From positions 1 to 39,913 of the forward strand of contig JBKBIP010000040.1 of assembly GCA_046297495.1 (NCBI GenBank): a DNA stretch of 39,913 nucleotides, read 5' to 3'. How positions within the stretch are numbered: the stretch's first letter is position 1; every line of letters begins with the position of its first letter. This stretch comes from JBKBIP01 sp046297495. GTDB lineage: Bacteria > Planctomycetota > Planctomycetia > Gemmatales > Gemmataceae. Positions 22,288 to 31,284 of this stretch are shown piece after piece. The translations under genes and the position numbers were made by a program. The notes below the pieces were generated by a model. That model ran no database searches. It had not been told where the DNA came from and saw nothing but the letters and a program-made list of their open reading frames with translations.

Positions 22288-24291
22288 TCATTGCGTCAGT
22301 TTCCACACCAACGCTCCCAAGAACACCGTCAACCCCAACATCATGGCCAAGGCGTAAAACTGGATCAGGCCATTCTGAATGGGACGCAGCAACGCGCCGC
22401 CCAGCCGGGGAACGTAACCAACCAAATCGACGATGCCATCCACCACGTAAGCATCGAAAATGCGGCAAAACTCGGCGAAACCGCGCAACGGCCTGACGAT
22501 GAAGAACACGTACAGCTCGTCGATGTAGAATTTATTGAGAGACGCTTGATACAGAGCTTGGATGTTCCGTGCCAGCTTGGCCGCGATCTCGTGTTTGGGA
22601 TCGAAATAATACATCCAGGCGGCCAGTCCCAACCCCGCCAACACGAACAAGGTGCTGCCCCCCATAAGTAGCAATTCCTGCATTCCGATGGCATGTTCGT
22701 GCATGTGTGGCAGCAAACCTTCATGGTAGGTGAACCAATGATTTTGGAAGAAATCGCTAATCCAGTGCGTGAATGGTTGCAGAATCAAGCCGAGGAACAA
22801 GGCCCCCAAGGATAACACCATCATTGGCATTACCATGACATTAGGCGACTCATAGCTGACATGGCCATCAGGGCCAGTATGGGCGTGATGATGGGCTTCG
22901 GGGGGGACTTTCAACTGGCCGAAGAACGTGAGGAAGTAGGCCCGAAAGGTGTAAAACGCCGTCAGCCCCGCCGTGATCAGGCCGAGCAAGAAAACGAGCA
23001 CATACACATTGGCATACGGCAGGCCAGATTCGCTGGCGCCGAACGAAGCGCCGATGCACTCATCCTTGCTCCAGAAGCCGGAGAAAATCGGCACACCGCC
23101 CAGGGCCAGGCCGCCGCACAGAAAGGCGATATGGGTTTTCGGCATGACCTGTTTCAAACCGCTGAACCGGCGCATGTCAATGATATTCCCCATCGAGTGC
23201 ATCACGCTGCCAGCGGAGAGAAACAGCAAGGCCTTGAAACAAGCGTGGGTCATCAGATGAAACAAGGCGGCGACGACGGCCACGCCGACCAGTTTCGGGG
23301 TGACGGCGCTGCCCAACGCCAAGAACATGTAGCCAAGCTGGCTGATGGTGGAATACGCCAACACGCGTTTGAGATCGTGTTGCGTCAAGGCGATGAGAGC
23401 GGCCAGGAACGTCGAGATGGCGCCGGCCAGGGCCACGACCAAGAGCGCGATCGGGGCGGCGGCGTGGAAAATCGGCATACAGCGAGCAATGAGATACACA
23501 CCGGCTGTCACCATCGTGGCGGCGTGGATCAAGGCGCTGACGGGCGTGGGCCCCTCCATTGCGTCCGGCAACCACACGTGCAGCGGAAATTGCGCCGACT
23601 TGCCAACCGCGCCGCTCACCAGGAGCAGGCAGGCAATCGTCAGCCAAGGCGTCGGCCCCTGTTTGACGGCACTGGCGAAAACATCCTCGAAGCGTAGATG
23701 GTAGCCGGTGGCGACCCAAAGCGTGATGATGCCCAAGATCATGCCGGCGTCGCCAATGCGTGTCACCAAGAAGGCTTTGCGGGCTGCCGCTGCCGCCGAC
23801 GGTTTCTGATACCAAAAACCGATCAGCAAATAACTACACAGACCGACCCCTTCCCAACCGGCGTAGAGCACCACGAAATTATCGGCCAGCACCAGCATGG
23901 TCATGGCGAAGAGAAACAGCGACACCTCGGCGAAAAAGCGCGGATAGCCAGGGTCCCCACCCATGTAGCCAATGGCGTAAATGGCGATCAAGCTGCCGAC
24001 CGTGGTGACGGTGACGAGCATCACCGCCGTCAAGGCGTCGATGTGCAGCGTCAAGCCCACGTCCAAAGAACCAGATTGAAACCAGGTATAGTAGCGATGA
24101 TGGCCATGATCGCCGTTGAGCACGGCCGCCAAGGCGACCCACGACAACACCGCCGAGCCGGCGAGAGCGCCGACGCCTGGCCAATGACTATGTTGTTTCA
24201 GCCAGCGCGGACCGAAGCACGTGATCACCACGCTGGCCAACAGCGGCAAAGCGGGAATCAACCACAAATAGGAAGCCAGCGTGCTAGACAT
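22288..24291 (-). CDS. nuoL: NADH-quinone oxidoreductase subunit L
   Basis: This is the distal antiporter-like subunit of complex I, with the long lateral helix. The 667 residues show YAGWEGVGLCSYLLIGFWY near residue 148 (conserved Glu), SAQFPLHVWLPDAMEGPTPV near residue 235, and ALTQHDLKRVLAYSTISQLGYM near residue 300. C-terminal blocks RRFSGLKQVMPKTHIAFLCG and FYIDELYVFFIVRPLRG are typical. The ATG at 24291 overlaps nuoK by eight bases. After its stop, a 70-base spacer leads to nuoM. Confidence 0.97.
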   Translation of the reverse strand: MSSTLASYLWLIPALPLLASVVITCFGPRWLKQHSHWPGVGALAGSAVLSWVALAAVLNGDHGHHRYYTWFQSGSLDVGLTLHIDALTAVMLVTVTTVGSLIAIYAIGYMGGDPGYPRFFAEVSLFLFAMTMLVLADNFVVLYAGWEGVGLCSYLLIGFWYQKPSAAAAARKAFLVTRIGDAGMILGIITLWVATGYHLRFEDVFASAVKQGPTPWLTIACLLLVSGAVGKSAQFPLHVWLPDAMEGPTPVSALIHAATMVTAGVYLIARCMPIFHAAAPIALLVVALAGAISTFLAALIALTQHDLKRVLAYSTISQLGYMFLALGSAVTPKLVGVAVVAALFHLMTHACFKALLFLSAGSVMHSMGNIIDMRRFSGLKQVMPKTHIAFLCGGLALGGVPIFSGFWSKDECIGASFGASESGLPYANVYVLVFLLGLITAGLTAFYTFRAYFLTFFGQLKVPPEAHHHAHTGPDGHVSYESPNVMVMPMMVLSLGALFLGLILQPFTHWISDFFQNHWFTYHEGLLPHMHEHAIGMQELLLMGGSTLFVLAGLGLAAWMYYFDPKHEIAAKLARNIQALYQASLNKFYIDELYVFFIVRPLRGFAEFCRIFDAYVVDGIVDLVGYVPRLGGALLRPIQNGLIQFYALAMMLGLTVFLGALVWKLTQ

Positions 24292-24712
24292 GGCTGCTCT
24301 CCGGTTCGTGTCGCGGTTCGTGGCCCGCCGGCGTCAGCTTGGGCAATGGGGGCACCGGCGACGGGAGCGGGAGCGGCTCCTCGTCGATGGTCGGTTCCAA
24401 GGTCGGCTCGCGCAGCTCTTGCCACAAGCTGACGTCAAGCGATTGCCGGCGGCGGAACAGCATGAGGATGAGGGCCAAGGCGATGGCCGCCTCGCACGCC
24501 GCCACCGTGATGATGAACAGGACAAATGCTTGTCCCTGCAAGTTGCCGTGCATGCGCGCGAACGTCACCAGATTTAGCGCTACTCCTTGCAGCATCATCT
24601 CTGCCGACAAAAACATGACAATCAAGTTGCGCCGACTCAGGAAGCCGATGGCGCCCAGAGCGAAAAGGATCGCGCCGACCAGCAAGTAATTCTCGATGGG
24701 CAACGTGTTCAT
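24284..24712 (-). CDS. nuoK: NADH-quinone oxidoreductase subunit K with extended C-terminus
   Basis: This small three-helix subunit of the proton path has its Glu residues visible in FLSAEMMLQGVALNLVTF near residue 36 and ITVAACEAAIALALILMLFR near residue 70. The family length is about 100 residues. Here 142 residues end in a Pro/Glu-rich tail with terminal His (ELREPTLEPTIDEEPLPLPS, then PPLPKLTPAGHEPRHEPESS). The ATG overlaps the nuoJ stop as ATGA, and the end overlaps nuoL. Confidence 0.96.
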   Translation of the reverse strand: MNTLPIENYLLVGAILFALGAIGFLSRRNLIVMFLSAEMMLQGVALNLVTFARMHGNLQGQAFVLFIITVAACEAAIALALILMLFRRRQSLDVSLWQELREPTLEPTIDEEPLPLPSPVPPLPKLTPAGHEPRHEPESSHV

Positions 24713-25764
24713 GGTTGTCTCTCCCGCTGGCGCGTCGTGATGGCGATGGTGCCGATGGTGGCCACCGTGAGCAGCAACCCGGCCAGCTCGAAGGCGACCA
24801 GATAATCCGTGAACAGCGTCCGTCCCAAGGGAGCGACATTTTGCGTCGAACCGGGCGGCGGCACGCTAAACGGGGACAATGCGACCTGGCTCGCCGGCGG
24901 CACGTTGCCAGGCACGGAGGTTAATTGGAACGTTGCCGCCGCGAGGTCGCGCAGCGCCGTTCGCATGGCGGGGGTATCATGTGTCTCTTTCCAGTCCAAC
25001 CAATTCTGCCGCACATGCTCGAAAGCCACTGCCAGGTTGTGTTCCTTCAGCTGGTGGAGGGCGGCACGCGCATCGGTGGCCGGCGTCTCATCCGGCAAGG
25101 GGACGTCGTTCGGCTCAACGTGCCGGCGGTAGTCATCCAAAAAAGTATCCATGTCCCCCAAGGATTGCTCGATGTCCTCAAATGACGATTGCAGGGCCGC
25201 ATGCTGGCTGCGCTCGGCCAATTGGAGCAACGTCGGGGCGTCGGCGCGGTTCCTCTGGCGGTCATAGTTCCAAAGAATGGTCCAGGCCAGCAGCCCCAGC
25301 AACAGGAAACCACCAACCGTGGCCAACAGCGGCTCGCGGGAACGCTGATCGGCATTGGATAAGCCCTCTTGTTGAGCCAGCATGATGACGAACAGAAAAG
25401 TGACGATGATGGCCCCGGCATAGACGATGATGGTGGCCGCCATCAGAAACGGGGCGGCTTGCAGGAGAAACAACCCCGTCGTGCTCAACACCACCAGAGC
25501 GAAGGACAAGGCGGCACGAGCGGGTTGACTTTGCGTGATCAGCAACCCGCCAGCGATGACGGCCATCGCCGCGAAGGAGTAAAACAGCACCGTCTCCGGC
25601 GACCAGGACGCGCCCCGCGCCCAGAATCCACCCGCCAGCACCAGGGCCAGTCCTGCCAGACCCGCGCCCAACAGAGGTGGATAGCCGCGCGGCTGGGGGA
25701 GCAGCAGATAGACGGCGACCGCTCCCAGGATCAAGGGCACGAGGAATAACAAGATCGGCGGCAT
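24709..25764 (-). CDS. nuoJ: NADH-quinone oxidoreductase subunit J, enlarged
   Basis: This is a membrane subunit of complex I. The core is recognisable: ETVLFYSFAAMAVIAGGLLI near residue 57, PFLMAATIIVYAGAIIVTFL near residue 107 (pi-bulge helix) and the final helix FTDYLVAFELAGLLLTVATI near residue 315. At 351 residues it is about twice the usual ~170-200. Two extra hydrophobic segments precede the core (residues 3-50). A hydrophilic, helix-prone insertion of about 150 residues (165-312, no Cys) separates the penultimate and last helices. By topology the insertion should face the periplasm. There is no sign of frameshift, and it is coupled to nuoK by an ATGA overlap. Confidence 0.92.
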   Translation of the reverse strand: MPPILLFLVPLILGAVAVYLLLPQPRGYPPLLGAGLAGLALVLAGGFWARGASWSPETVLFYSFAAMAVIAGGLLITQSQPARAALSFALVVLSTTGLFLLQAAPFLMAATIIVYAGAIIVTFLFVIMLAQQEGLSNADQRSREPLLATVGGFLLLGLLAWTILWNYDRQRNRADAPTLLQLAERSQHAALQSSFEDIEQSLGDMDTFLDDYRRHVEPNDVPLPDETPATDARAALHQLKEHNLAVAFEHVRQNWLDWKETHDTPAMRTALRDLAAATFQLTSVPGNVPPASQVALSPFSVPPPGSTQNVAPLGRTLFTDYLVAFELAGLLLTVATIGTIAITTRQRERQP

Positions 25765-25802
25765 CGTTCTACTCGGGTTCTAGGCTTGACACACTTCCGC
25801 TA

Positions 25803-26354
25803 TTACTCCGGCAATTCCGACGCAGGCCCCAGCGGACCGCCACGCGTGCGGATGGGGTCCTTGCCCATCTGGACCGTCTCATCGAATACGCTCAGCAGTT
25901 TTTCCTTGTCGAACATCATCTCTTCCCGGCTCAAACCAACCAGATCGAATAACGAGGTCAATTCGATGGCATCCACCGGACAGGCTTCCTCGCACATGCC
26001 GCAGTAGATGCAGCGCAGCTCGTCGATGACGAAGGTTTCCGGGTATTTCTCTCGATCCGGCCACGGCGACGGCGCCGCCACGATGTCAATACAATGAGCC
26101 GGGCAGGCGGTCGAGCACATGTAACAGGCCACGCACTTGACGCGCCCCTGTTCATCGCGGTTGAGCCGGTGGACGCCGCGATAATGAGCCGGCAGCCAGG
26201 GACGCTCCTCGGGATACTGCACCGTCACCTTGGGCTGAAAGATGTGGCGGATGGTGGTTTGCAATCCCTCGGCAATGGCTGGCAAATACAGTTGATCCAG
26301 CAGGCCGAGCTTCGGCTCCTCGATCCATTTAACGTCTTTGTCCGCGATTGGCAT
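25803..26354 (-). CDS. nuoI: NADH-quinone oxidoreductase subunit I
   Basis: This peripheral-arm subunit holds clusters N6a and N6b. Two 4Fe-4S motifs are visible: CVACYMCSTACPAHCI near residue 75 and CIYCGMCEEACPVDAI near residue 118. The N-terminal amphipathic region (LYLPAIAEGLQTTIRHIF) docks on the membrane arm. The length of 183 residues is normal. An AGGTG ribosome site precedes ATG 26354, and 27 bases separate it from nuoH. Confidence 0.97.
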   Translation of the reverse strand: MPIADKDVKWIEEPKLGLLDQLYLPAIAEGLQTTIRHIFQPKVTVQYPEERPWLPAHYRGVHRLNRDEQGRVKCVACYMCSTACPAHCIDIVAAPSPWPDREKYPETFVIDELRCIYCGMCEEACPVDAIELTSLFDLVGLSREEMMFDKEKLLSVFDETVQMGKDPIRTRGGPLGPASELPE

Positions 26355-26381
26355 GGGTTTGGCACCTTTGGATTCGTAAGG

Positions 26382-27527
26382 TCACCGCGGCGTCTCTGCC
26401 TGCCTGGGCCGATTCGGTTGCTTGGCGGCGAACAGCGCCGCGCCGACGAACAGCACCAGCGAAATCGGCAACAGCAGCCAGCGCCAGGCGGGGTTCCATC
26501 CCCCTGGTCGAGTCAGCTCCATGACTACCATGACGCAGATCAAATTGACCAAGGCCAGCGGGATCAGCACCTTCCAGGCCAAGACCATCAATTGATCGAA
26601 ACGAAACCGTGGAATCGTCCAGCGAATCAGCATGAAGAACACAATGAAGAACGCCAGCTTGCCCATCAGCACCAGGAACTTGATGATCCCACCCACGAAG
26701 CCGCCGATGTCGGTCAACCAAGGGAAATGCCAGCCCCCCAGAAAGAGCACCGACACCACCAAGCTGGTCGTGATCATGTGGGTATATTCACCCAAAAAAA
26801 ACATGGCGAACTTCATGCCGCTGTATTCCGTGTGATAACCACCGACCAACTCTTGCTCCGCCTCCGGCAGGTCGAACGGCAAGCGGTTGCATTCGGCGAA
26901 CACACTGATCAGAAACAACAGAAACGCCAACGGCTGATACAGTAGGAACCAACCATGATCCACCTGATACTGAATAATCCATTCCAGATTGAGTGAACCC
27001 GCCATCAATAGCACGCCGAGAATCGACAAGCCCAGTGGGATTTCATAGCTGATGATTTGGGCGCTGGACCGCAGCGCGCCGATGAAGCTGTATTTGTTAT
27101 TGGCTGAGTAGCCCCCCAGGATGACGCCATACACCGCCAAGCTGCCGATGGCGAACACCCAGAGAATGCCGATGTCCAGCCCCGGCGCGATGACGAATTG
27201 ATACTGTCCGGGCTGGTTCGGATCAGTGGGGCCAAACGGCACCACGGCGAAGGCCAGCAACGCCGTACACATGGCCAGAAACGGGGCCAGCAGGTACAAC
27301 AGCTTGTCCACATGGCTGGGGATGACTTGTTCCTTGAACAGGAATTTCAACCCATCGGCAATCGGCTGCAACAAACCGCGCGGCCCGACGCGATTGGGTC
27401 CGATGCGATCCTGCATCCAGGCGGAGATTTTCCGCTCCAGTAGAATCAGGTACGCGTCAATCCCCATGACCACGGCCATGACGACCGCGATGGTAATCAG
27501 GGTTGTGAGAAAATTAAATTCGGGCAT
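26382..27527 (-). CDS. nuoH: NADH-quinone oxidoreductase subunit H
   Basis: This eight-helix membrane subunit forms part of the quinone chamber. Family blocks: ERKISAWMQDRIGPNRVGP near residue 32, YSFIGALRSSAQIISYEIPL near residue 145, AECNRLPFDLPEAEQELVGG near residue 213, and the last loop RWTIPRFRFDQLMVLAWKV near residue 302. The length of 381 residues is normal. The C-terminus is Arg/Lys-rich after the last helix. The ribosome site is weak. Confidence 0.97.
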   Translation of the reverse strand: MPEFNFLTTLITIAVVMAVVMGIDAYLILLERKISAWMQDRIGPNRVGPRGLLQPIADGLKFLFKEQVIPSHVDKLLYLLAPFLAMCTALLAFAVVPFGPTDPNQPGQYQFVIAPGLDIGILWVFAIGSLAVYGVILGGYSANNKYSFIGALRSSAQIISYEIPLGLSILGVLLMAGSLNLEWIIQYQVDHGWFLLYQPLAFLLFLISVFAECNRLPFDLPEAEQELVGGYHTEYSGMKFAMFFLGEYTHMITTSLVVSVLFLGGWHFPWLTDIGGFVGGIIKFLVLMGKLAFFIVFFMLIRWTIPRFRFDQLMVLAWKVLIPLALVNLICVMVVMELTRPGGWNPAWRWLLLPISLVLFVGAALFAAKQPNRPRQAETPR

Positions 27528-27543
27528 GGTGGTTCTTTATTAC

Positions 27544-27611
27544 ATCCCGATGGGGATTCATCGGTTCGCGCACGCTGCCGATTCCGTGGAGTGATGAATC
27601 CATCAGGGATG
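27544..27611. repeat. Family A palindrome between nuoG and nuoH
   Basis: The core GATTCATCGGTTCGCGC (from 27555) faces GTGATGAATC (ending at 27600). The outer flanks ATCCCGATGG (27545-27554) and CATCAGGGAT (27601-27610) extend the pairing. The right flank runs into the last codons of nuoG. Confidence 0.8.
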
Positions 27612-29258
27612 ACCTTCCAATTGGATCCCCTGTTCTCCCAAGTCACTGTCCTCCAATGCGGCGAAGTAGGGCACTTCCCGCGCCAGCTCGTTCCGCAATG
27701 TCGGGGCGTGGACCAAGCCGCGGCGCTGCATCAGGTCGAGAAACACTTGGCCATCGCTGCGGCACTCCAGCGGCGGGCGGATGGCGCGGCGAACTGCTTG
27801 GGCAAGATATTGATAATTGATGAAGGTGCCATCCTTTTCGGCGAAGCTGGCGGCGGGGATGACATAGTTGGCGGCCTGGCTGGCGGGTGACGGTAGAATG
27901 TCTTGAACGATCAGCAAAGGAACGTGTGCCAGCGCCGCCGCCTGGTGGTCGTTGATCCAACCGCCAGGGCGCGGCGGATAGCCGGCGGCGATGTACATGG
28001 CTTGCCAGCGTTTGTCCTCGGCTTGACGCAACAACTGATCGAAGCCGAGCACCTCCCCTTGAAAATGCCGCAATACCGCCTCGACGCCGCGCCGGTTGGG
28101 GCATTTCTCCGCGTGAATCGTGAACGTCACCGGCTGCATCGGGCGGCCTTTGCTATCCTTGGGATAAGTATCATCCTCGCCAACGACCGGCATTGGACCG
28201 AGAAACAGGCGCACCTCACTAGACAAACCTTTGAGATACTTGGCCAGCAAATACGCTTCCTCGCAGGTCAAGAATGGCGACAGCATGCCGGCAACGGCGG
28301 CGGCGTCCTTGGTCGCGGCGCTGGCCAGCTCGCGGCGCAGGGCCGGCAGCAATTCTTCCCAAGTCACCGCTTCACTGCCATCCCCCCGACGAGCCAAAGG
28401 GCGCGTGAAGCGTTCGGCGGAATGGACATAGTGATAGCCAAACCGCCCCTCATCGCACATGAAATAGCCTTGGGCTTGCGGGTTCTCCCGGGGCCGCAGG
28501 CGATAGACGATGTCCTTGTTCTGATCCACGAAAATACTGCAACCCGTGCTGCAATCGGCGCAGACGCTTTTGGTCTCTTTCAGAAACCAGACTCGCTGTT
28601 TGTACAGAAAGTCCTTGCTGCATAAGGCGCCGACCGGGCACAGATCGACGACGTTGCCGGCCAACTTGTTGTTGCACGGTTGGCCGGGGAAAATGTCGAT
28701 CTCGGCATGGCCGCCGCGGTGGGTCACATGAAGCTCCGCGGTGCCGCTAATCTCGCGTGTGAAGCGGACGCAGCGCGAGCACATGATGCAGCGGTCGGTG
28801 AATAGGTCGATCTGAGCGCCGAGGTTCGGTTTGTTGGGGGGAGCGAATTTGTCATCGATCATCCGGCTTTGGGCCCGGCCATAGTGGTAGCTGTAATCTT
28901 GCAGATGACATTCCCCCGCCTTATCACAGACGGGACAATCCAGGGGGTGATTGATGAGCAGCGCTTCCAGGGTTTGTTGCTGAGCGTAGCGCGCCTTGTC
29001 GCTGTTGGTGACAATAACGGTGCCATCCTTGGCCATCGTTTGGCAGGCCGGCACCACGCGCGGCAACATGGCGACGCTGCCGTCGGGCTTGCGTTCGCCG
29101 GTTTCGACCAGGCACATCCGGCAGCTGGCCACCACGGTCAGGGCGGGGTGCCAGCAGTAGTGCGGAATCTCCACCCCCACCTTGGCCGCCGCCTGAATCA
29201 GGTTTAGTTTTTCCTCGCCGATGTCCACCGGCTGGTTGTTGACATAAACGACTGCCAT
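27603..29258 (-). CDS. nuoG: NADH-quinone oxidoreductase subunit G, short form
   Basis: This peripheral subunit carries clusters N1b, N4 and N5. A 2Fe-2S ferredoxin domain begins at AVVYVNNQPVDI, with HYCWHPALTVVASCRMCLVE near residue 32. The His/Cys motif CPVCDKAGECHLQDYSYHYG follows near residue 98, then CIMCSRCVRFTREISG near residue 145, with later CPVGAL. A further four-Cys set (CADCSTGCSIFV, then MCDEGRFGYHY) lies near residue 220. The remaining ~300 residues are a shortened molybdopterin-oxidoreductase-like domain. At 551 residues it is shorter than many NuoG proteins. ATG 29258 is chosen because the frame upstream (to 29300) runs into a repeat. Confidence 0.95.
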   Translation of the reverse strand: MAVVYVNNQPVDIGEEKLNLIQAAAKVGVEIPHYCWHPALTVVASCRMCLVETGERKPDGSVAMLPRVVPACQTMAKDGTVIVTNSDKARYAQQQTLEALLINHPLDCPVCDKAGECHLQDYSYHYGRAQSRMIDDKFAPPNKPNLGAQIDLFTDRCIMCSRCVRFTREISGTAELHVTHRGGHAEIDIFPGQPCNNKLAGNVVDLCPVGALCSKDFLYKQRVWFLKETKSVCADCSTGCSIFVDQNKDIVYRLRPRENPQAQGYFMCDEGRFGYHYVHSAERFTRPLARRGDGSEAVTWEELLPALRRELASAATKDAAAVAGMLSPFLTCEEAYLLAKYLKGLSSEVRLFLGPMPVVGEDDTYPKDSKGRPMQPVTFTIHAEKCPNRRGVEAVLRHFQGEVLGFDQLLRQAEDKRWQAMYIAAGYPPRPGGWINDHQAAALAHVPLLIVQDILPSPASQAANYVIPAASFAEKDGTFINYQYLAQAVRRAIRPPLECRSDGQVFLDLMQRRGLVHAPTLRNELAREVPYFAALEDSDLGEQGIQLEGHP

Positions 29259-29298
29259 AATGCGCTCGGTGTTGTTGTGGTCCGAATACGGGGCGCGC

Positions 29299-29358
29299 AA
29301 GGGACGTAAGTCCCTTGGTTACTCGGCAGTATCGGAGGGCTAACGCCCACCGCTCGCC
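29299..29358. repeat. Family B palindromes between nuoF and nuoG
   Basis: AAGGGAC (29299-29305) and GTCCCTT (29310-29316) pair around GTAA, and GGGC (29337-29340) and GCCC (29345-29348) pair around TAAC. The end CACCGCTCGCC matches the outer part of the elements at 6072 and 32523. Confidence 0.7.
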
Positions 29359-29367
29359 GTGTGATTC

Positions 29368-30708
29368 TCAATGTGCCGCCACCAGTGGCAATTCGCCGAC
29401 ACTGCGCGTTGGTTGGCCGGCGCGGACGAGTTCCTCAAACTCCGCTCGGAACTTGCGGATGGCGTTCTTCACTGGCCAGCCGGCGCCGTCGGCCAAGCCG
29501 CAGATCGTCGTTCCCGGCATGATGCCGATGGCATTGCCGATTTCTTCCAGAATGTTCAAGTCTTCCAGCCGTCCGCGCCCGCGCCGCAGCCGGTCGGCCA
29601 TCTGCATCATCCAGCCGGTCCCTTCGCGGCAGGGAGTACACTGGCCGCACGATTCATGGGCGAAGAAACGGGTGATGTTGTACAGCACGTCGGCGATGCT
29701 CGTTTGCTCGTCAAACACCGTGACCGCGCCGGTGCCTAGCCCCAGACAGCCGACCTTGCCGGGGCCGTTGAAATCCAAGGGAGTGTCAAATTCCGCTTCG
29801 GTCATCAAACCCATGCTGATGCCGCCGGGGATACAGCCTTTGGCCTTGCGTCCCTTCCAGACGCCGCCGCCATGCTTGGTGATGAGATCACGTACCGTGA
29901 TGCCCAACGGTAGCTCGACGCAGCCTGGTTTCTCGACGTGGCCGCTGATGCAGTACAATTTCGGCCCGAAGCTGCCCACGTCGCGCGGGTTCTTCGGATC
30001 GGGCGGCACCCCCATCGACTTGAACCACTCCGCCCCCCGTTCGACAATATGTACCACACAGGCCACGGTTTCGATGTTGTTGACGACCGTGGGTTTGCGA
30101 AAGGCCCCCTCGACCGCCGGGAACGGGGGCTTGATGCGCGGCCAAGCCCGTTTGCCTTCGAGACTTTCGATCAGCCCGGTTTCCTCGCCGCAGATGTACG
30201 CTCCCGCCCCCCGGTGTAAATAGACATCGAGGTGAAAATCTTTACCCAAGATATGGCGGCCCAACAAACCGTGGGCATACGCTTCATCGACGGCTTGCTG
30301 CATGGTGCGGTAGGCCCGGCCATACTCGTAGCGCAGGTAGAGATAGGCCGTTGTCGCCTTGGTGGCGTAGCAAGACAAAATAATCCCTTCCAAGACCTGA
30401 TGCGGGTCTTCCTCCATTTGCAGGCGATTGCAGAACGTACACGGCTCACTCTCGTCGGCGTTGACGCAGAAGTAAATCGGTCCCGGATGGTCCTTGGGCA
30501 AGAACGTCCACTTGACGCCGGTGGGAAAACCGGCCCCGCCCCGTCCGCGCAAGCCCGATTCCTTGACGACCTCCACGACCTGTTCGCGCGTCATCTCGTG
30601 GACCGCCTTTTCCAGGGCGCGGTAGCCGCCGTCTGCCTTATAGGTGTCAATCGACTGACTGTTCGGCGTGCCGAAGCGTTTGGTCAGGACGGGTTCAAAG
30701 TCGGGCAT
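29368..30708 (-). CDS. nuoF: NADH-quinone oxidoreductase subunit F
   Basis: This NADH-oxidising subunit has FMN and cluster N3. FMN/NADH loops: GLRGRGGAGFPTGVKW near residue 50, CVNADESEPCT near residue 80, and GAGAYICGEETGLIESLEGK near residue 165. The N3 cluster motif is ESCGQCTPCREGTGWM near residue 350. The length of 446 residues is normal. The ribosome site is not obvious (the upstream gap is occupied by a palindrome). It lies between nuoE and nuoG. Confidence 0.98.
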   Translation of the reverse strand: MPDFEPVLTKRFGTPNSQSIDTYKADGGYRALEKAVHEMTREQVVEVVKESGLRGRGGAGFPTGVKWTFLPKDHPGPIYFCVNADESEPCTFCNRLQMEEDPHQVLEGIILSCYATKATTAYLYLRYEYGRAYRTMQQAVDEAYAHGLLGRHILGKDFHLDVYLHRGAGAYICGEETGLIESLEGKRAWPRIKPPFPAVEGAFRKPTVVNNIETVACVVHIVERGAEWFKSMGVPPDPKNPRDVGSFGPKLYCISGHVEKPGCVELPLGITVRDLITKHGGGVWKGRKAKGCIPGGISMGLMTEAEFDTPLDFNGPGKVGCLGLGTGAVTVFDEQTSIADVLYNITRFFAHESCGQCTPCREGTGWMMQMADRLRRGRGRLEDLNILEEIGNAIGIMPGTTICGLADGAGWPVKNAIRKFRAEFEELVRAGQPTRSVGELPLVAAH

Positions 30709-30726
30709 TATTTACTCCAATCGCCA

Positions 30727-30791
30727 GCCACGGATTCACACAGATCGTCACAGGTTCAATCAATTCGTGTGAATCTATGTGAATCCGTGGC
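30727..30791. repeat. Family C palindrome between nuoE and nuoF
   Basis: GCCACGGATTCACA (30727-30740) and TGTGAATCCGTGGC (30778-30791) are perfect 14-bp inverted arms with a 37-base loop that holds further partial complementarity. The outer arm resembles that of the element at 33110. Confidence 0.85.
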
Positions 30792-30804
30792 TTCTGTCTC
30801 TCCT

Positions 30805-31284
30805 TCACTGTCTCAATTCCGCAATCAGTGCATCCACCTGGTCCACCGTCACATGGGGGCGGGCTTCGTCATTGATGAGCACGCAGGGTGCTCCCTCACA
30901 CACGCCCAGGCACTCGGCGAACTCGACGGTGATGGCCCCATCGGCGCTGGTGCCGCCTGGCTTCACGTCCAGTTTTTGACATATAGACGTCAGCACTTCC
31001 TCGCCGCCGCGCAGGGAGCACGCCAAACTACGGCACACCCAGAGCCGCGTTTTGCCGAGCGGGTCCTGTTCGGTGCGGAAGAAGCCGTAAAAGCTCATCG
31101 TGTCGTGAACTTCCGCCGGCGCCAGGTCGAGCAGAGCGGCGATTTCCCGCAGCGCATCCAGGGACACGCAGCGCTGTTCGTCCTGGACCAGGTGCAAGGC
31201 CGGCAATGTCAACGCTTGCTTACGAGGATAACGTGGCTCCAGGGCCAGGATTTTCTGGCGGATGTCATCGCTTAATGCGCTCAT
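30805..31284 (-). CDS. nuoE: NADH-quinone oxidoreductase subunit E
   Basis: This thioredoxin-fold subunit carries the 2Fe-2S cluster N1a. The four Cys are in VCRSLACSLRG (near residue 75) and AECLGVCEGAPCVLIND (near residue 125). The helical N-terminus with ILALEPRYPRKQALTLPALH is typical. The length of 159 residues is normal. The ATG overlaps the nuoD stop as ATGA, implying coupling. Confidence 0.97.
   Translation of the reverse strand: MSALSDDIRQKILALEPRYPRKQALTLPALHLVQDEQRCVSLDALREIAALLDLAPAEVHDTMSFYGFFRTEQDPLGKTRLWVCRSLACSLRGGEEVLTSICQKLDVKPGGTSADGAITVEFAECLGVCEGAPCVLINDEARPHVTVDQVDALIAELRQ

Noticed and set aside
30232..31275. 347-codon rightward open frame opposite nuoE and nuoF
   Set aside because: It is an antisense shadow across two firm nuo genes and a palindrome, with no ribosome site or domain.
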